Shown here piece by piece: positions 1 to 12,187 of a DNA stretch of 64,000 bases. Position numbers and translations under genes: made by a program. Positions within the stretch are counted from its first letter, which is position 1. Every line of letters starts with the position of its first letter. Below the pieces are notes generated by a model, which had not been told where the DNA came from, searched no databases, and saw nothing but the letters and a program-made list of their open reading frames with translations. Source of the stretch: Gymnogyps californianus (Eukaryota > Chordata > Aves > Accipitriformes > Cathartidae); the NCBI RefSeq assembly GCF_018139145.2, contig NC_059478.1, forward strand, positions 14,305,001 through 14,369,000. Direction: 5' to 3'.

Positions 1-2700
1 ATTTTTATAAATGATAGCACAAGCATCCAGATAAGCCTCTGACAAAACCCTTGCTATTATTTCTATGCATCTATGAAAAAAAAAAAAAATAATTTTTTTT
101 TTTTGGTGGGATGCTCTTTAGCATTTGTACCAGCCACAGAGACAGTCGGCTTGCTAGACTATGTATTAATTGATCAGTTTTGTTATTTCAGATGGAGAAG
201 AAGCATCAATCCTAATGTGTTTCTTTAAACCATTGTCATGATAGAGAACAGAAATATCTATGCTATTCAGAACTGTATCAGGAAACGTTTGTTACATATG
301 ACAGACTCATAGTGCTGTTATAACAATGTAAGAGTGAGTTTCCCCAACAAATCAGAGTGCCTTTTAGTGTTAAAATGACTACTAACCATTTATAAAAATA
401 GATGTACACTTATTTCCATTTTTTAAAAGTAGTAGCTCTATAGCACTTTGTCCATTTGAGAGTTTAATAGAGATTAATATTAATTTTGCCTTTAATTCCA
501 TTTAAAAAAAAAAAAACAAACAACTTGTACCTAGTGACATTGTTTCAGTGGAATTAATTCCCTGCAGAGAAGCATATTAGAATTATTTATTTTTCTAAAT
601 TTCATTTTAACAAAAATAAGTATTGTTAATTGTTCAGAATGACTTGCAAAACAGAAAGCGCACTATATTAATAGTGAGGATGAAGTTATCTGTGTACCGT
701 GTGATTTGACATGAATAATTACCATTAGCATAATGAAAACTGCAATTAGGAATCATCACATAGTTATAGTATAGTATCTCATCTTTACTTCCATTTGTTT
801 CATTTATTTTTTTAGTTACACTTGAGAATGAACATTAGAAAAGACAAGCCAGAAAGAGAAGAGTGACTTACTTCAAGAGTGATTTATTTCGAGAATAGAA
901 AACTGGTGATTGATGCAAAGGAGGATATATGGCTTTCCTTTATCTTGTTACAGAAGATCAGTGCAAAGAGAGAAGATTTCTGAAGAGGGAACAACCTACA
1001 TTGTCATAGACTTCTGCTTGAACCATGGAAATGTCTTTGTTTTATGGCTTGCAATTACAAAAAAATTAGAATCATTAAGGCTCAGATTTTGAAAAGGAAG
1101 CAAGAAATGCTTATATGATGTCTTCTTGCAAATACTCTGAACAAAAAAAAAACTGGAATGTGCAGAGGTGAACATATAGAAAAGTAAAAGGGATGGATTT
1201 TGCACCCAGTTGTTTAAAAGAATGTTCATAAGGTCTTTTTTCAGAACAAAACAGTGGCGACATAGTAGCAAATGAAGAAAACCATTTAAATGCTGTGGCT
1301 TGCAGCAAAATGACTAAAGAAATTGAATCCTTTCAAAAGCCTGTTTCAAAAACAGAAACTCTGTCCTCCTCCCCACTTGAAAGAAATTCCAGCAGTTCTG
1401 CTGCTCAGTCAGTGTTCTTCTAATTAGATTTTGGCACAGTCATTCACAGTCAGGACATGCAGTATATACCCAGTTACAGAGGGTAGGAGGACTAGCTCTT
1501 TTGAGTAGAAAGTTTTTAACAATGCCAGTATTTAGATGTTTTGATCAGAATCAAAATATAAGTTAACACCACTGCAAGATGGGCTGGTTATCTCAAATTT
1601 TCGTGCATCATGGTCAGCCAGAAAACCACTATTTAACAACTCTCTAGCGACAGCTTGTCTCTCTACTGAATAAAAACAATAGTGTAGCATCCACTTGTTT
1701 CATTTTCACTAAAAATATAAAAAATATACTTACATTAAAAAATTCCACTTCCATAAATGGACTGGAAAAATAACTTCTAAAATTAAAATTTCTATTTTAG
1801 AGGACAAAGTATTCCAGTTCCATGTATGCTGTGTACTTAAAGACAGACATGAAGTATGGATCAATAAAATATAGTAATTGTCCATCAAAAGTATGAAGAT
1901 AAACCTAAAAGCTGTGCAGTGAAGCACGGAAAGACCTATCTTTTGTTCTTGAATGTCACAGAGAAAAAGAAGTACTTCAAAATAGTAGAACAAATGGTTG
2001 AGGTTATGCAAGAGACTGACAAAACCAAAATTGAATTGTCTAGTTTATACTACTAGGAGGAGATATGAAGATTCATTTAGCATCGGCCTATCACATATTA
2101 TCAGGTGGTGGATGAACAAAGATTAATATAGATAAGAAAAAAGAATGCTGGCTTCAAAACATGCCCACACTGATTTGTTATAGATACAAAGTACCACTGC
2201 AGTAACACTTCAAACAGTTTAATCTCAAATGGATCATGGGAGGGATTAGTAAGAAAAATCTTTGTCTGCTCAAAGCCTGTATGTTTCTTAAGAGTTGTTT
2301 AAAAAAAAAAAAAAACAAAACAAAAAACCCAACACCAAACCTTGTCAAATAAAGTAATCTGTTTGTTATCAAGGAACCACTTACCACTTCTCTACCGAGG
2401 TGTACTAGGATAGAGATGAGGGGCAGAAGCCATGGATCAGCACCTTTTTTGTTAGTAAAACAGAATAAAAAGATGGCTTATGTCCTCAAAGCTTACAACT
2501 GTGAGGGAAGAAAGAGCTGAGTTTATGCTAAATTCAGCTGTTACTGAAATGCTCTACATTCCCAAAACCTAAACAATTAATATAAAGTCCCACTCAACCA
2601 ACTTTTTAGTCCTGAACATATCCAACCTACGGATAAGACTATAACCATAACTTCCAGTTCAGCGCATTTTCTCTTATTAGCAGTAAAGGGCATTACATGC
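1..2700. other. Non-coding AT-rich stretch, left edge
   Basis: I see no gene here. Open frames are at most 93 codons, rich in Leu, Phe, Ile and Lys, as expected from AT-rich random sequence, with no recognisable motif. The stretch holds an A/T inverted homopolymer near base 76, an A13 run at 504-516 followed by CAAAC units, and an A15 run at 2301-2315 grading into CAAAA/CCC-rich sequence up to about 2341. No LINE or LTR sequence is recognisable before base 2701. Confidence 0.6.
76..104. repeat. A14/T12 inverted homopolymer
   Basis: A run of 14 A (76-89) is followed after TAA by a run of 12 T (93-104). The two arms are complementary, so the site could form an A:T hairpin. It is most simply a pair of simple-sequence expansions or the remains of two retroposon tails facing each other; nothing in the flanks lets me choose. 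Confidence 0.85.
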
Positions 2701-3168
2701 TGTCGTGGTTTAAGCCCAGCCAGCACCTCAGCACCATGCAGCCGCTTCCCCCTTCCCCCTCCCAGTGGGGTGGGGAGGAGGAAAGGAAAAAAAAAGTAAA
2801 ACTCGTGGGTTGAGATAAGAACAGTTTAATAACTAACGTAAAAATAAAATACACTACTAAGAATAATAATAATTGTAATGAAAAGGAATAACAAAAAAAA
2901 AAAAAAGAAATAACACCCAAGAAAGGACAAGTGATGCACAATGCAATTGCTCACCACCCGCTGACCGATGCCCAGTTAGTTCCCGAGCCGTGATCTGCAC
3001 CTCCCGGCCAACTCCCCCCTGTTTACATACTGGGCATGACGTTCCATGGTATGGAATACCCCTTTGGCTAGTTCAGGTCAGCTGCCCCGGCTCTGCTCCC
3101 TCCCAGCTCCTTGCACACCTGCTTGCTGGCACAGCATGGGAAACTGAAAAGTCCTTGGCTTAGGATAA
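2701..3168 (-). mobile_element. Truncated solo LTR, avian endogenous retrovirus (ERVL-like)
   Basis: The left edge begins TGTCGTGGTTTAAGCCCAGC, the reverse complement of the 3' end of the LTR family seen intact at 57801-58414. The order then follows that family on the minus strand: C-rich U5, the CTCGTGGGTTGAGATAAGAA block, an ATTAAA poly(A) signal (plus-strand TTTAAT at 2825-2830), a degenerate ATT/AAT microsatellite, the GATGCACAATGCAATTGCTC block, a TATA-like site and the U3 block around 3040-3168. Similarity stops near 3168, so about the first 135 bases of the LTR are missing or replaced. The TATA box is damaged: minus-strand TATGTAAA where other copies have TATATAAA or ATATAAA. No internal retroviral region adjoins it, so it is a solo LTR. 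Family membership is clear from the other copies; the ERVL label rests on the 5-bp target duplication of the copy at 60450. Confidence 0.88.
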
Positions 3169-6100
3169 AGTACATTCAGCACTCAGTGCTACAACACAGA
3201 GCTGCTGGACCCTCTCAGCTTTCCTGATGTCTGCTGGGCCGCTTGTTATCAAAATGGTGTCAATGCCAGAGGAGGGCTGTACTCTCTTGCCCTGTAGCAT
3301 TTGAAGTTCTCTTTTTCCTAGTTGTTTTTCTTTCCCCTGGCTTTTATCTGTGATGATAAAAATACGACAGAACTCTGCAGCATTAATTGCATTTCAGTGT
3401 GGCTTTTAAATCCTTCAGAGATGGGTATATTTTTAGCTGTTGAGGTAGCAGCCACGTTACCTGCTGAAAGGCATGGCCCTTTAGCAATTTGGAAAGGTGG
3501 GGCAAGAGATACCTTAGTGAGAAAATGATGTCTGAGATAGATCTCTCAGATTCTTCAGGACCGCACACTATGCCCTCTAAGCAACACAAACTCCCTTTTT
3601 TCTGTTATCGTAACAGAACTAATAATTTGAGGATTTTGAGTAAAATACTTCCGGTGTCCTAATACCTGTCTAAGGTTTACCTAAAGCATACCTTCAGGGC
3701 AATGAAAGCAACAACAGAAGGGGGGGGGAAGTAACGAGTAGAAAACAGCTGTTCTGTACTGCCTAAATTTTCTGAAAAAAGTGGCCTTGAACTTCTCTTT
3801 ACATTCTATGCTGAGGAGTCAAGCTATTTCTTCCTTCCTCTCCCTCTAAAAAAGAGGAATCTCAAAGTATACTCCTGGAGAGGACTGGATTTTTAGTTTA
3901 AAATTAAAGTGTTAGCAATATGTGGAAATTCTTGTAAAGGGCAGTCTATACAAGCAGTTCCTTCCAGTGACCAAACCCTCGATCTTTATTCTTACTGCAT
4001 TATCAAAAAATACCAGTCCAATATATATGCCATTTCTTTTCTGAAGTACACTCATTAAATGACTACACTGTGAATTCTGCCATATTCCTGAGGAATTAAT
4101 GTTTTGCTTAGAGGACAGCTCATGCACAGAACCTGCAGGTTGAAGAGGCAATCAAGTAACAAGGAAAATAGCTGCTTTTTTTCCCCTCAAGTAGCAATCC
4201 TCTACTCTCATACATACAGTAAGAGCTGTTCAGTTTTCCTTTGCACTGTACAAGCAGACAAGAGCCTATGGCTCAGTCTCCAATATTCTGGTGAATGTTA
4301 TTTCTCAGTTTGAAAATAATTCCCAAGGAAAAGCAAATAAAGTTCTGCTGAATGATTTAATTTTAAATGTTTGGGGTTTGTGGGTCTTTGTGTGAGATAC
4401 TGTGAAAAATCAGAGAGCTGTCTAGAATCATGCAATTAAAAATCTCTTTGAAATGAAAGGACCTTCCACTATTTTACAGTTAAAAGGAATGGAAATGTAG
4501 TAGCTTTGCTTCTGTATATTGATGAGTTGCTTTCAAGACCACCAGGTTGACAATAAATACCTAATTAGATGGGTAGTCTGACAGTTGCATTTGTACTCAC
4601 TTACAAACTCTGAGTGATGTGAAGACAACCAGTTTGGCTGTTGAATAAATTGTCTGAAATTTATTACTGAATTCAGAACCTGATATGAGAGGAACACCAC
4701 GTTGAAAAATGTGCTGCCCCTTAACTTTAATTTCTGTGTTACTCCACTAAGTATTGAAACTTCAGAAAGAGGTTGTGCAAGCATAAAAATATATGAAAAG
4801 TCTAACAACAATAAACATATGTAACAGGATATATAAGCAGTTCTAATACCAAACCTTAAGAAAACATTCCCATTTACTATATGAGGTACAATTAAGTGAG
4901 TTGCGAAACTGAAGAATATCGTAAGTAATTATGACATTTCTAGTAATTTACCATTCATGAAAAAGAGACCAGCTAAAAGAGGCTTTCCTAAGGAAAAATA
5001 TTTTGCCGGATTTTCTCTACTGTACAAGGTTCAAATTCATGTTTGTCCTAGGTAGGTTTGAGTTGATTTGCACAAGGCACGATCAAAGTCCTTAAGGAAT
5101 TAAAAAAGTATAATACTGAGTAAAGGTGTTAAGTTCATTTTTACATCTGACGCTACAATTACAACTATATCAATGCAAACCTTAGTCAAAAATTTGTCAG
5201 CGAAAGGCATCCTGCAGAAAACTATTTCTAGGATTGCAAGAGTTATGAAATGTCTAATCAACAGCTCCTGACGCAGTATGCAAAACGGAGCATAAAAGCA
5301 ATGATATACAAATGCACAGCTAATATAGCTAATATTCTTGCTGTAGCATTAGTGCTACGCAAATGCAAACAGTTCAAGTAGTTCATGTTACTGCAAGATT
5401 GTAGTATAGCTAATAATTCAGTAGGCTGTTTTAATTGCTACAGCTCAGCATAGTGTTTCTCTCAGTTCAAGGCCCTTTAGCCCTCAGCCACCTAACCTGA
5501 TACTTTTCCACTGAGCTACCAAGTAATGAAGGGCAGGAGAGAGGATCGTTCTTTGCTGATGATGCTGATCTTTTAAAAAGTGAGGTTACTTACAGATGAT
5601 GCTCCACTTCGACTTATTATGCATTGACAGACTGGAAACATCAGTCAAAATAATTTCAGCCTTTTTTGTAAATGAAAATCAGCTCTGATAGAAAAACAAG
5701 TAGCTCTGCTGCGATCAGCTGCTGGGGGACCATCTTATCTTAGGGCAATACGTTTCAGCATTGTGTTATGAAACAGGATTCAGATACAAAATTATGACTA
5801 ATGTTCTCATCTGAAATGTGAATTTCCCTGGTTTGTTTTTTCCCCCTGAGTTTAAATGAAAAAAATACGTATGGTATTTTTCTCAGAATAAAAAGGTTTG
5901 AAACAGTTCAGTCAATGGGCATTGCCATTTCAGAAATCAATAACAATCACATGCAGAAGTTATAAAATGCATCACTTTTAACAATTGACCTTCTCTCATC
6001 CCAACATGGCATAAAAAGAAGGAACTTCTACCAAAGTGTAATACTGTGCTAGGTTGCTTTAGTTGGCTTTAAACAGCTGCACTAAAGAAGTACAGGAAGC

Positions 6101-6568
6101 ATGGAAGAGTGTCAAGCATTGACCTTCATATAGGCCTTCCTGTCTTAAGCAAACTTGAGACCAGACAATATGCACAACGCAGTGAGAGAAGATGCATCTT
6201 TCCAGAAGTAGCATTTTGAGTAAAATCCTTCTGTCAAGAAAATATATCCAGAATATGATACTGGCATATTTTTCCCTTCATGTGAGGTTAATAATAGTAC
6301 TGGTAATTTCAGACTCTCACAAAATAATATGTCAAGAATATAAAAAAATCATTTTCCTATTAGTATCTGTTCTGACTAAAGTAGCCTCATACAAACAGGA
6401 TGCATAATCAGAATTTCAAAATAGATAGAACGACAATACAGATTAGGCAAGGAAAGTCTTCTTAGGCATGGCTTGGACCAAACACTGAGCTTCAAATTCA
6501 ACAGAAGTGTAGCTTTGTCATTAATTTTGACAGATGTTTGACCACTACTGTAATACTATAAAATTTAC
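3169..6568. other. Non-coding stretch with a GC-richer start
   Basis: The first 140 bases (to about 3310) are clearly richer in G and C than what follows and abut the truncated LTR; they could be a remnant of another element or unique DNA. A run of nine G sits at 3720-3728. The rest is AT-rich, with open frames of at most 92 codons and no recognisable protein motif, RNA gene or retroelement. Confidence 0.5.
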
Positions 6569-6598
6569 GGGGCGGGGGGGGGGGGGGGGGGGGGGGGG
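6569..6598 (+). repeat. Poly-G tract (G4-C-G25)
   Basis: Four G, one C (6573) and then 25 consecutive G (6574-6598) lie in AT-rich DNA. Pure G runs of this length are uncommon, and such a sequence can fold into G-quadruplexes. The exact length should be treated as uncertain because homopolymers are error-prone in sequencing and assembly. Confidence 0.9.
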
Positions 6599-7926
6599 AT
6601 TTTAAAATCTGTGTTTTAGAGCTTTTACATAATGTGTATTTGTAAGGTGTGTAATATACACTATTACATAATGTCTATTAGGCAGTGCTTCATTAAAAAA
6701 TAAATAGTAGGGATAGTTATTCTTTAAGATTTGTATTAAGGAACAACACAGTTGTAAGGAGTACAGCTGGATGTTCCCAGAAGCCTACTAATGATGACCA
6801 GGCTTCCTTTGTCGCCCCAACATACATGAATCCGTTAAGATGGTTTTTAATCACATGATGCTTGCATCACTGTAACTTATGTGAATGTATATGCTATACT
6901 ACGCTTTGGATAATGTATTAGCCTAAAAGTTAACAGAATATCTACACAAACACATACGTAAAGATCCTACAAAGTTGCTATGAAATTTCAAAATATCCCC
7001 AAGAACAGCAACGAGTCATGCATGTCCAGCTGGGGTATCATTCAGCAGAGAAAAGTTGTCCCTGCTTGAGAATCTTAAACCCTTGCTTGCATTAGAAATC
7101 ATTCTCCTAAGATGCTGAAAACTAAGTCAGGTTGTAGAACATACTGGATACATAGGTAAATGAGCTTGATGCGAGAGCGCGCACATACCTAGGACTCCAG
7201 AAAAGCCTTAAAAGAACTAAAAAGCTGTCTGACAACAGCGCACTTTCAGTAGTTCAGCAGGGCTGGTCTCCTTGAACCGAAGAGAAGCCTGGTTGTTAAA
7301 TAAAGGGAAACAAAGCAGAAAACATTTAAGTTATGCTTTAGTGTACATTTTTTACAAGATTTCAAATACAGTATATTATGTATTTGCAAAAACACCATTA
7401 GCCTGACCATTTTCTACTAACTGCTATATTTTATCATGATTTTAGATAGGCATAAAAGAACAGCGAGAAACTCAAGGAAGAGAACAACAAAAAGCTCAAA
7501 AATATAAAAAATTGCAACTTTCCATAAAGTATGTTTACCTAATACAGTGACTCTTGTTCCCCTACTGGGTATTTAAACAATGGTATTTGAAGAGTCAGTT
7601 AGTGTAAGCCATGAATCGTAAGTCAGAAAACAATTATCTCTGACCCAGACATCTGCTTTCTTGTGAGGGGTTACAGAGCAACTGAGAAATTCTACTGTCC
7701 TTTGGGTGAATCAGTAGCTGGAGATGTAACAGGTTTAGAAAGATACACCAGAAAAATAGCATGCAATCTCTTTTAATACAAGATACCTCGGCCTTTTTTC
7801 TACCATGTCCTTTTTAGAGATACACATAATGACATTCCTGTTTTGCTACTTTTTGCTACTCTTTATATGAAATCAAACAGATCAGTTAAATGATACCTTC
7901 TGAGAAAGAACCACCAAGAGAATAAG

Positions 7927-7949
7927 AATAAATAAATAAATAAATAAAA
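7927..7949 (+). repeat. (AATA)n microsatellite
   Basis: Just under six copies of a 4-base AATA unit, uninterrupted. An ordinary short tetranucleotide repeat with no sign of wider structure. Confidence 0.9.
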
Positions 7950-8288
7950 TCACCCTACTTAAATGTCTTTACTTCACTGGGAATTGTTTGTAATGGAAAA
8001 GTAGTCTAAATGGTCACTATACACAATCTTCAATTCTTGTCTCTCAGCCTCAAATGGTCTTCCAGCCAAATGCTTTATATCTCCTAAAAAAAAATCTGCC
8101 TTTAGAAAACAGAACAATTTTAACTGAAAAAGGAAACAATGATGAAAATAGTTGTTTAAAGAAAGTAAAAATACTTTAAAAATACAGTAAGATAGTCTCC
8201 ATGGTAATTTTGTTGGTGATGGCATTGAAATGACATCTGTGTGTTTTGATTTTTATATTAAGTTGATCTCTTTTCTGTGTTTACTGTC

Positions 8289-8323
8289 CATGAATATTCT
8301 TGCTCTTTTAATGAATATTCATG
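8289..8323. repeat. 11-bp inverted repeat with palindromic arm
   Basis: CATGAATATTC (8289-8299) and its exact reverse complement GAATATTCATG (8313-8323) are separated by 13 bases. The right-hand site sits in a 12-bp perfect palindrome, ATGAATATTCAT (8311-8322). This resembles palindromic octamer-type sites bound by POU-domain dimers, but that link is inference. No gene is visible nearby. Confidence 0.7.
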
Positions 8324-11300
8324 AAGTGTGTGGAACTGCAGTTATAATGAAGCCAATATGTATTTGCCATTTCCTTTTAGAAGGCAATATCAGTAAGAAC
8401 TACAGATACATTCAGCCTAGCATTTTGTTTTTAACAATGGGCAGATGAGGAAGGTAGGTACCCTTAGGTAAGAGTATAAGACAGGGATACACTGATGATT
8501 GAATTATTCTTGTATGACCTTTCTATATTTTGGTAGCCACTCAGCCTGTGGACAAGAACAGCAGTCCAATAAATTTTAAATTAACATTAGAAATTATTTG
8601 CAAAAGTTGTTTAGAATTACTCTACCTCAGGATTCCCCTTCTGCCCCCGACATGGTGGATAAATGTAGTGGAAAAGAAAGTGTTTACAAGATTTTTGTGA
8701 GCATTCATATTATAAATCTGGTGCTAGCCATCTTGCATCCCCACAGAGAAACATTCCATTTGAACTAACTAGACAATCAACCACATGCAACTTCAACAAA
8801 TTGCTCACAAGCAAGCAATGAGAGCTAGAGTAATATTTGCACACATTGCAAACTTTCAAATAGCTGAGATGTCCCCATTTTCACAGATATATGCTCTTAG
8901 CTGGCTAGTAGATGACTTCTTACACCATGGATAGCATTTTCATCTCTTAGGTTTCAGTGCTATGGTGAGATATGAAGTATTCAGGAGAATGCAAATAACT
9001 GAAATTGCTCATGTATACTTTATTTATTATAATATATATCTATTTTAATGTAAAATGGGGAGAAAGAGAGAAAGATCTAATACAAGCAAAGATTTTGTCT
9101 GGGTCTTACTTTATCCCATCCTGTGTAACTTTACCAAATTCCTTCCCCCTTTTTTTGGTGGGTTTTTGTTTTGTTTTGCTTTAAAAACAATCTTCTTCAA
9201 GTTTGCTGTACTGCATATGCAGCAACAAAAATCATGGACCTAAACAACATACGAATAAGAACTACCAGTACCTAGGTATAAATCAAGTATGTATTCCAGC
9301 CTTTTTCTAAACTGCTTATTTTATTCTGTCCTAAACAAATTTAAAAGTTGATTTCTTTTCTTTTCAGTCCTGGACAGGCTTTGGCTGTTTGATCACCATA
9401 ATTTAGGAGAGATTGAAAGAGACATCCTAATGAGGAATTCTGCAATGGTTGCTTGCCAAGAAATCAATCAAGTGATCTCTTTCAAAGTCTATCACTAACC
9501 TCATTAAACTAGTGAGAAATGAAGCTGTGACTTTCTCAACCTCATTCCCTACAGGCTTCTGACACACTGAAGGGCTAATAGTGAGGAACACTAACTCTGC
9601 ATCCCCCAGACATGCACTGACAGGTCACTGGCTAGAGTCAGAGATACTATGGATCTAATAAGGTCACAGAGACAAGAATGGGTATAGGGGTAATACCCCT
9701 TTGAAGACTTACATTATTTGCATGTAGTTTGCTATGTAAAAATCATGTGAACTTAAGAAAATGTCAGCTTCACCTTTCAGGCTCCCAGCATTTATCTGGC
9801 TGCCAGTTACTACCATGATGGTTCATCCTAATGAGTAGTAAACAACTGTTAGTGGGTGCCCTGAATCAGCACAGCAAGAGGCAAACAGACTGGCAGAAGC
9901 CTTTGTTTAAAGTACAGCCACTCTAGAAGATAAGAAAGCCCAAAGGGAGCGATAAGAAAGAACGCTATGTATCTAGTGCATTATAATTGTGTTCTATTCA
10001 CCTGGCTGCTGTAAGGAGGCATATATAAAGCTTGCTACTACCTCTCTCATATTCGGCCCACCATTGTATGATCACCTCCTGTTCTCTCCCACGTGAGCAC
10101 ATGGATACGACTTCTCTTTAAAATGTCACACATGGTGCCATGCTTCCAAGAAGAATAATAGAATTTATTTTCTAATAACAGCATTAAATGTACAAACTAC
10201 AGAAGAAATTGTCAAACAATTGGTATATACCAACAAAATCTCAAAGACTGACTTTCCTGAACTGTATAGCACCAAATGGCTGCTATAATTACAGCAGCTC
10301 TCCGAACTAAAAGATTTTTCAATACATATGTTATAAAAAATTTGTCCACCCACAAACTCTTACTCTTCTGGAAAAGTTCCCTAACCTCCAGAGCCTTAGT
10401 AATTTTTCTTATAGATGAAGTCATAATAAGATGAATTAGTGATTTGATTAAAGACTTTCTAAGATGAAAAATTTTGTGATTGTAATGTTCATTCAATATG
10501 ACATCCACTCACGTGCTTAGGTCCAGCACAAGGCCTATGCTCTGTTTAAGACATACTTAATCCCACAGGGGTCTCCTTGCATAAATCAGCTTGTCCTCCA
10601 CATCTTGCAGCACTAAATCATGAGTGAACAATGTTATCAAGAGTTAGAATTAGACATCAATTCATTCAATGGAAGCATCTAAACAGCAGTCAGAGAAATA
10701 TTACCAACCTATGACATATATGACATATCGTGAATCATATTGAAGATTCCAAGGTTTCAAGTATATACTCCCTGAGCCACAAATTCTTGACAGGCTTCCA
10801 AACGTTTTCAATATAGATAGTCAAGATAATAAGAATCTGCACACTTAACTGTGCTGTTATCCTGAGAAGAATATGCTAAATTCAATAAGTTTCAGAGAAG
10901 CTCTCTTAAAAGTAGTAAAATAGTTCAATCTTTCAATAGGAGTATTTCCTACTTAGGAGAACTTTTTTTTTTTTAATTAGACTAGAACATATAGGCATTC
11001 CTTTAAGATACATTTAGAAAAATCATATCTTACTATAAATAAGAAACACTATATAAGAGATTAATCAACATTAATCCCACACAATGAAATGACACAAGTT
11101 AAAGAAAAGTATAGTGTGACACATACATATTTTGCTGTTTAGTTGGTTTAACTAAACTTAACCTGGGCATCTCATTCTGACCAGCCCAGTTGTGATATAA
11201 TATTTCACAAGAGAAGGACGTAGGCGTAAGTGGGTCCCAAAACTCTTTTCCATACTGATAGAAGAGAAGCTCTTAGAAGAAGGTGCGAATTTCATTTTCT

Positions 11301-12126
11301 CAGCACATGTACATCCAGGAAACCTTCACAAGAAACCTAAAATTCAAGGCTAAATCTTAAGCATTAAAAATGTGTGTGGATGTGTGCATTAAATTCTCTT
11401 TTTAATCAGTTATTCAATAATAATCAGCATACTTTGTTTTCTGGTTCAAAACCAAGCTGGAGGGACAACTCTATTTGCATTATTTTTAATTAGCTTAGTA
11501 GTACGATTTTAAAAGTCTGTCTTTCTCTCTCTTTCAAATAAAGATGCAATAACCCAGAAACAACACCACAAAATTTTTCTATGCATAACTGCAGCTGCAG
11601 GAATTATTGAGATTCAGATATCTTTACCATAGGTGAGGTAGAGTATCATAGGCTGTGTTTTACCTCCCAATGAAGCTAAAAACAGAACTCTCTTTGATTT
11701 CACAGTATTATGAATAAAACTATACTGAAAATTGCTCAACAATACTATCCAGAACAGCATGGATCCCAGCGTCCTTACTGGCATTGCTGTTGCTATAATT
11801 ATTTTTTTATTATTATTTTATTTAGAGTAGTCTTCAGAACTTCAGTCACAGGAAGTTATACAAGTGCATAATACATTGTATGAGAAGAAAATACTTGAAA
11901 AAACTTAGGCAAGGCTCAAGAAAAGCATCTGCAGAAATATTTAGGTGAAAACATGGAGCCCAGCTCCCAAATTATCCTGAAATCTCTACTGAAGTTTCAC
12001 TTAGCACTGAAGGTACTCATACTAGAAAGAAACATCAGTTTTTCAACTGTACAGGTCTCCAAAGATCTTAATACCTAAATGTAACCCAGTTTCAGTAGCA
12101 TTGCTCAGCAGCTTTTCACATATATG

Positions 12127-12187
12127 CCTAGCTTGAATACATTTTCATAAGCTGTTCCTAGTTTGAATTCACTTTCATAATGCTGTT
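12127..12187 (+). repeat. Tandem duplication, about 30 bp, two copies
   Basis: A 30-base unit beginning CCTAGCTTGAATACATTTTC (12127-12156) is followed directly by a 31-base version beginning CCTAGTTTGAATTCACTTTC (12157-12187). Both end in GCTGTT. The few substitutions and one inserted T show a local duplication that has since diverged a little. Confidence 0.85.

Larger units (their letters stand above)
6599..12126. other. Non-coding stretch, no gene seen
   Basis: No open frame here exceeds 98 codons and none looks like a protein domain. Contents I can name are an (AATA)n microsatellite at 7927-7949, an inverted repeat at 8289-8323, a T/G-rich minus-strand counterpart of the A/C simple repeats at 9149-9179, and a small hairpin AGGGGT-AAT-ACCCCT at 9686-9700. 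I recognise no LINE, SINE or LTR sequence. Confidence 0.5.

Noticed and set aside
9361..9480. Exon starting after a good TTTCTTTTCTTTTCAG acceptor at about 9366
   Set aside because: No suitable donor follows at a sensible distance and no frame stays open with gene-like composition; strong acceptor look-alikes are common in T-rich DNA.
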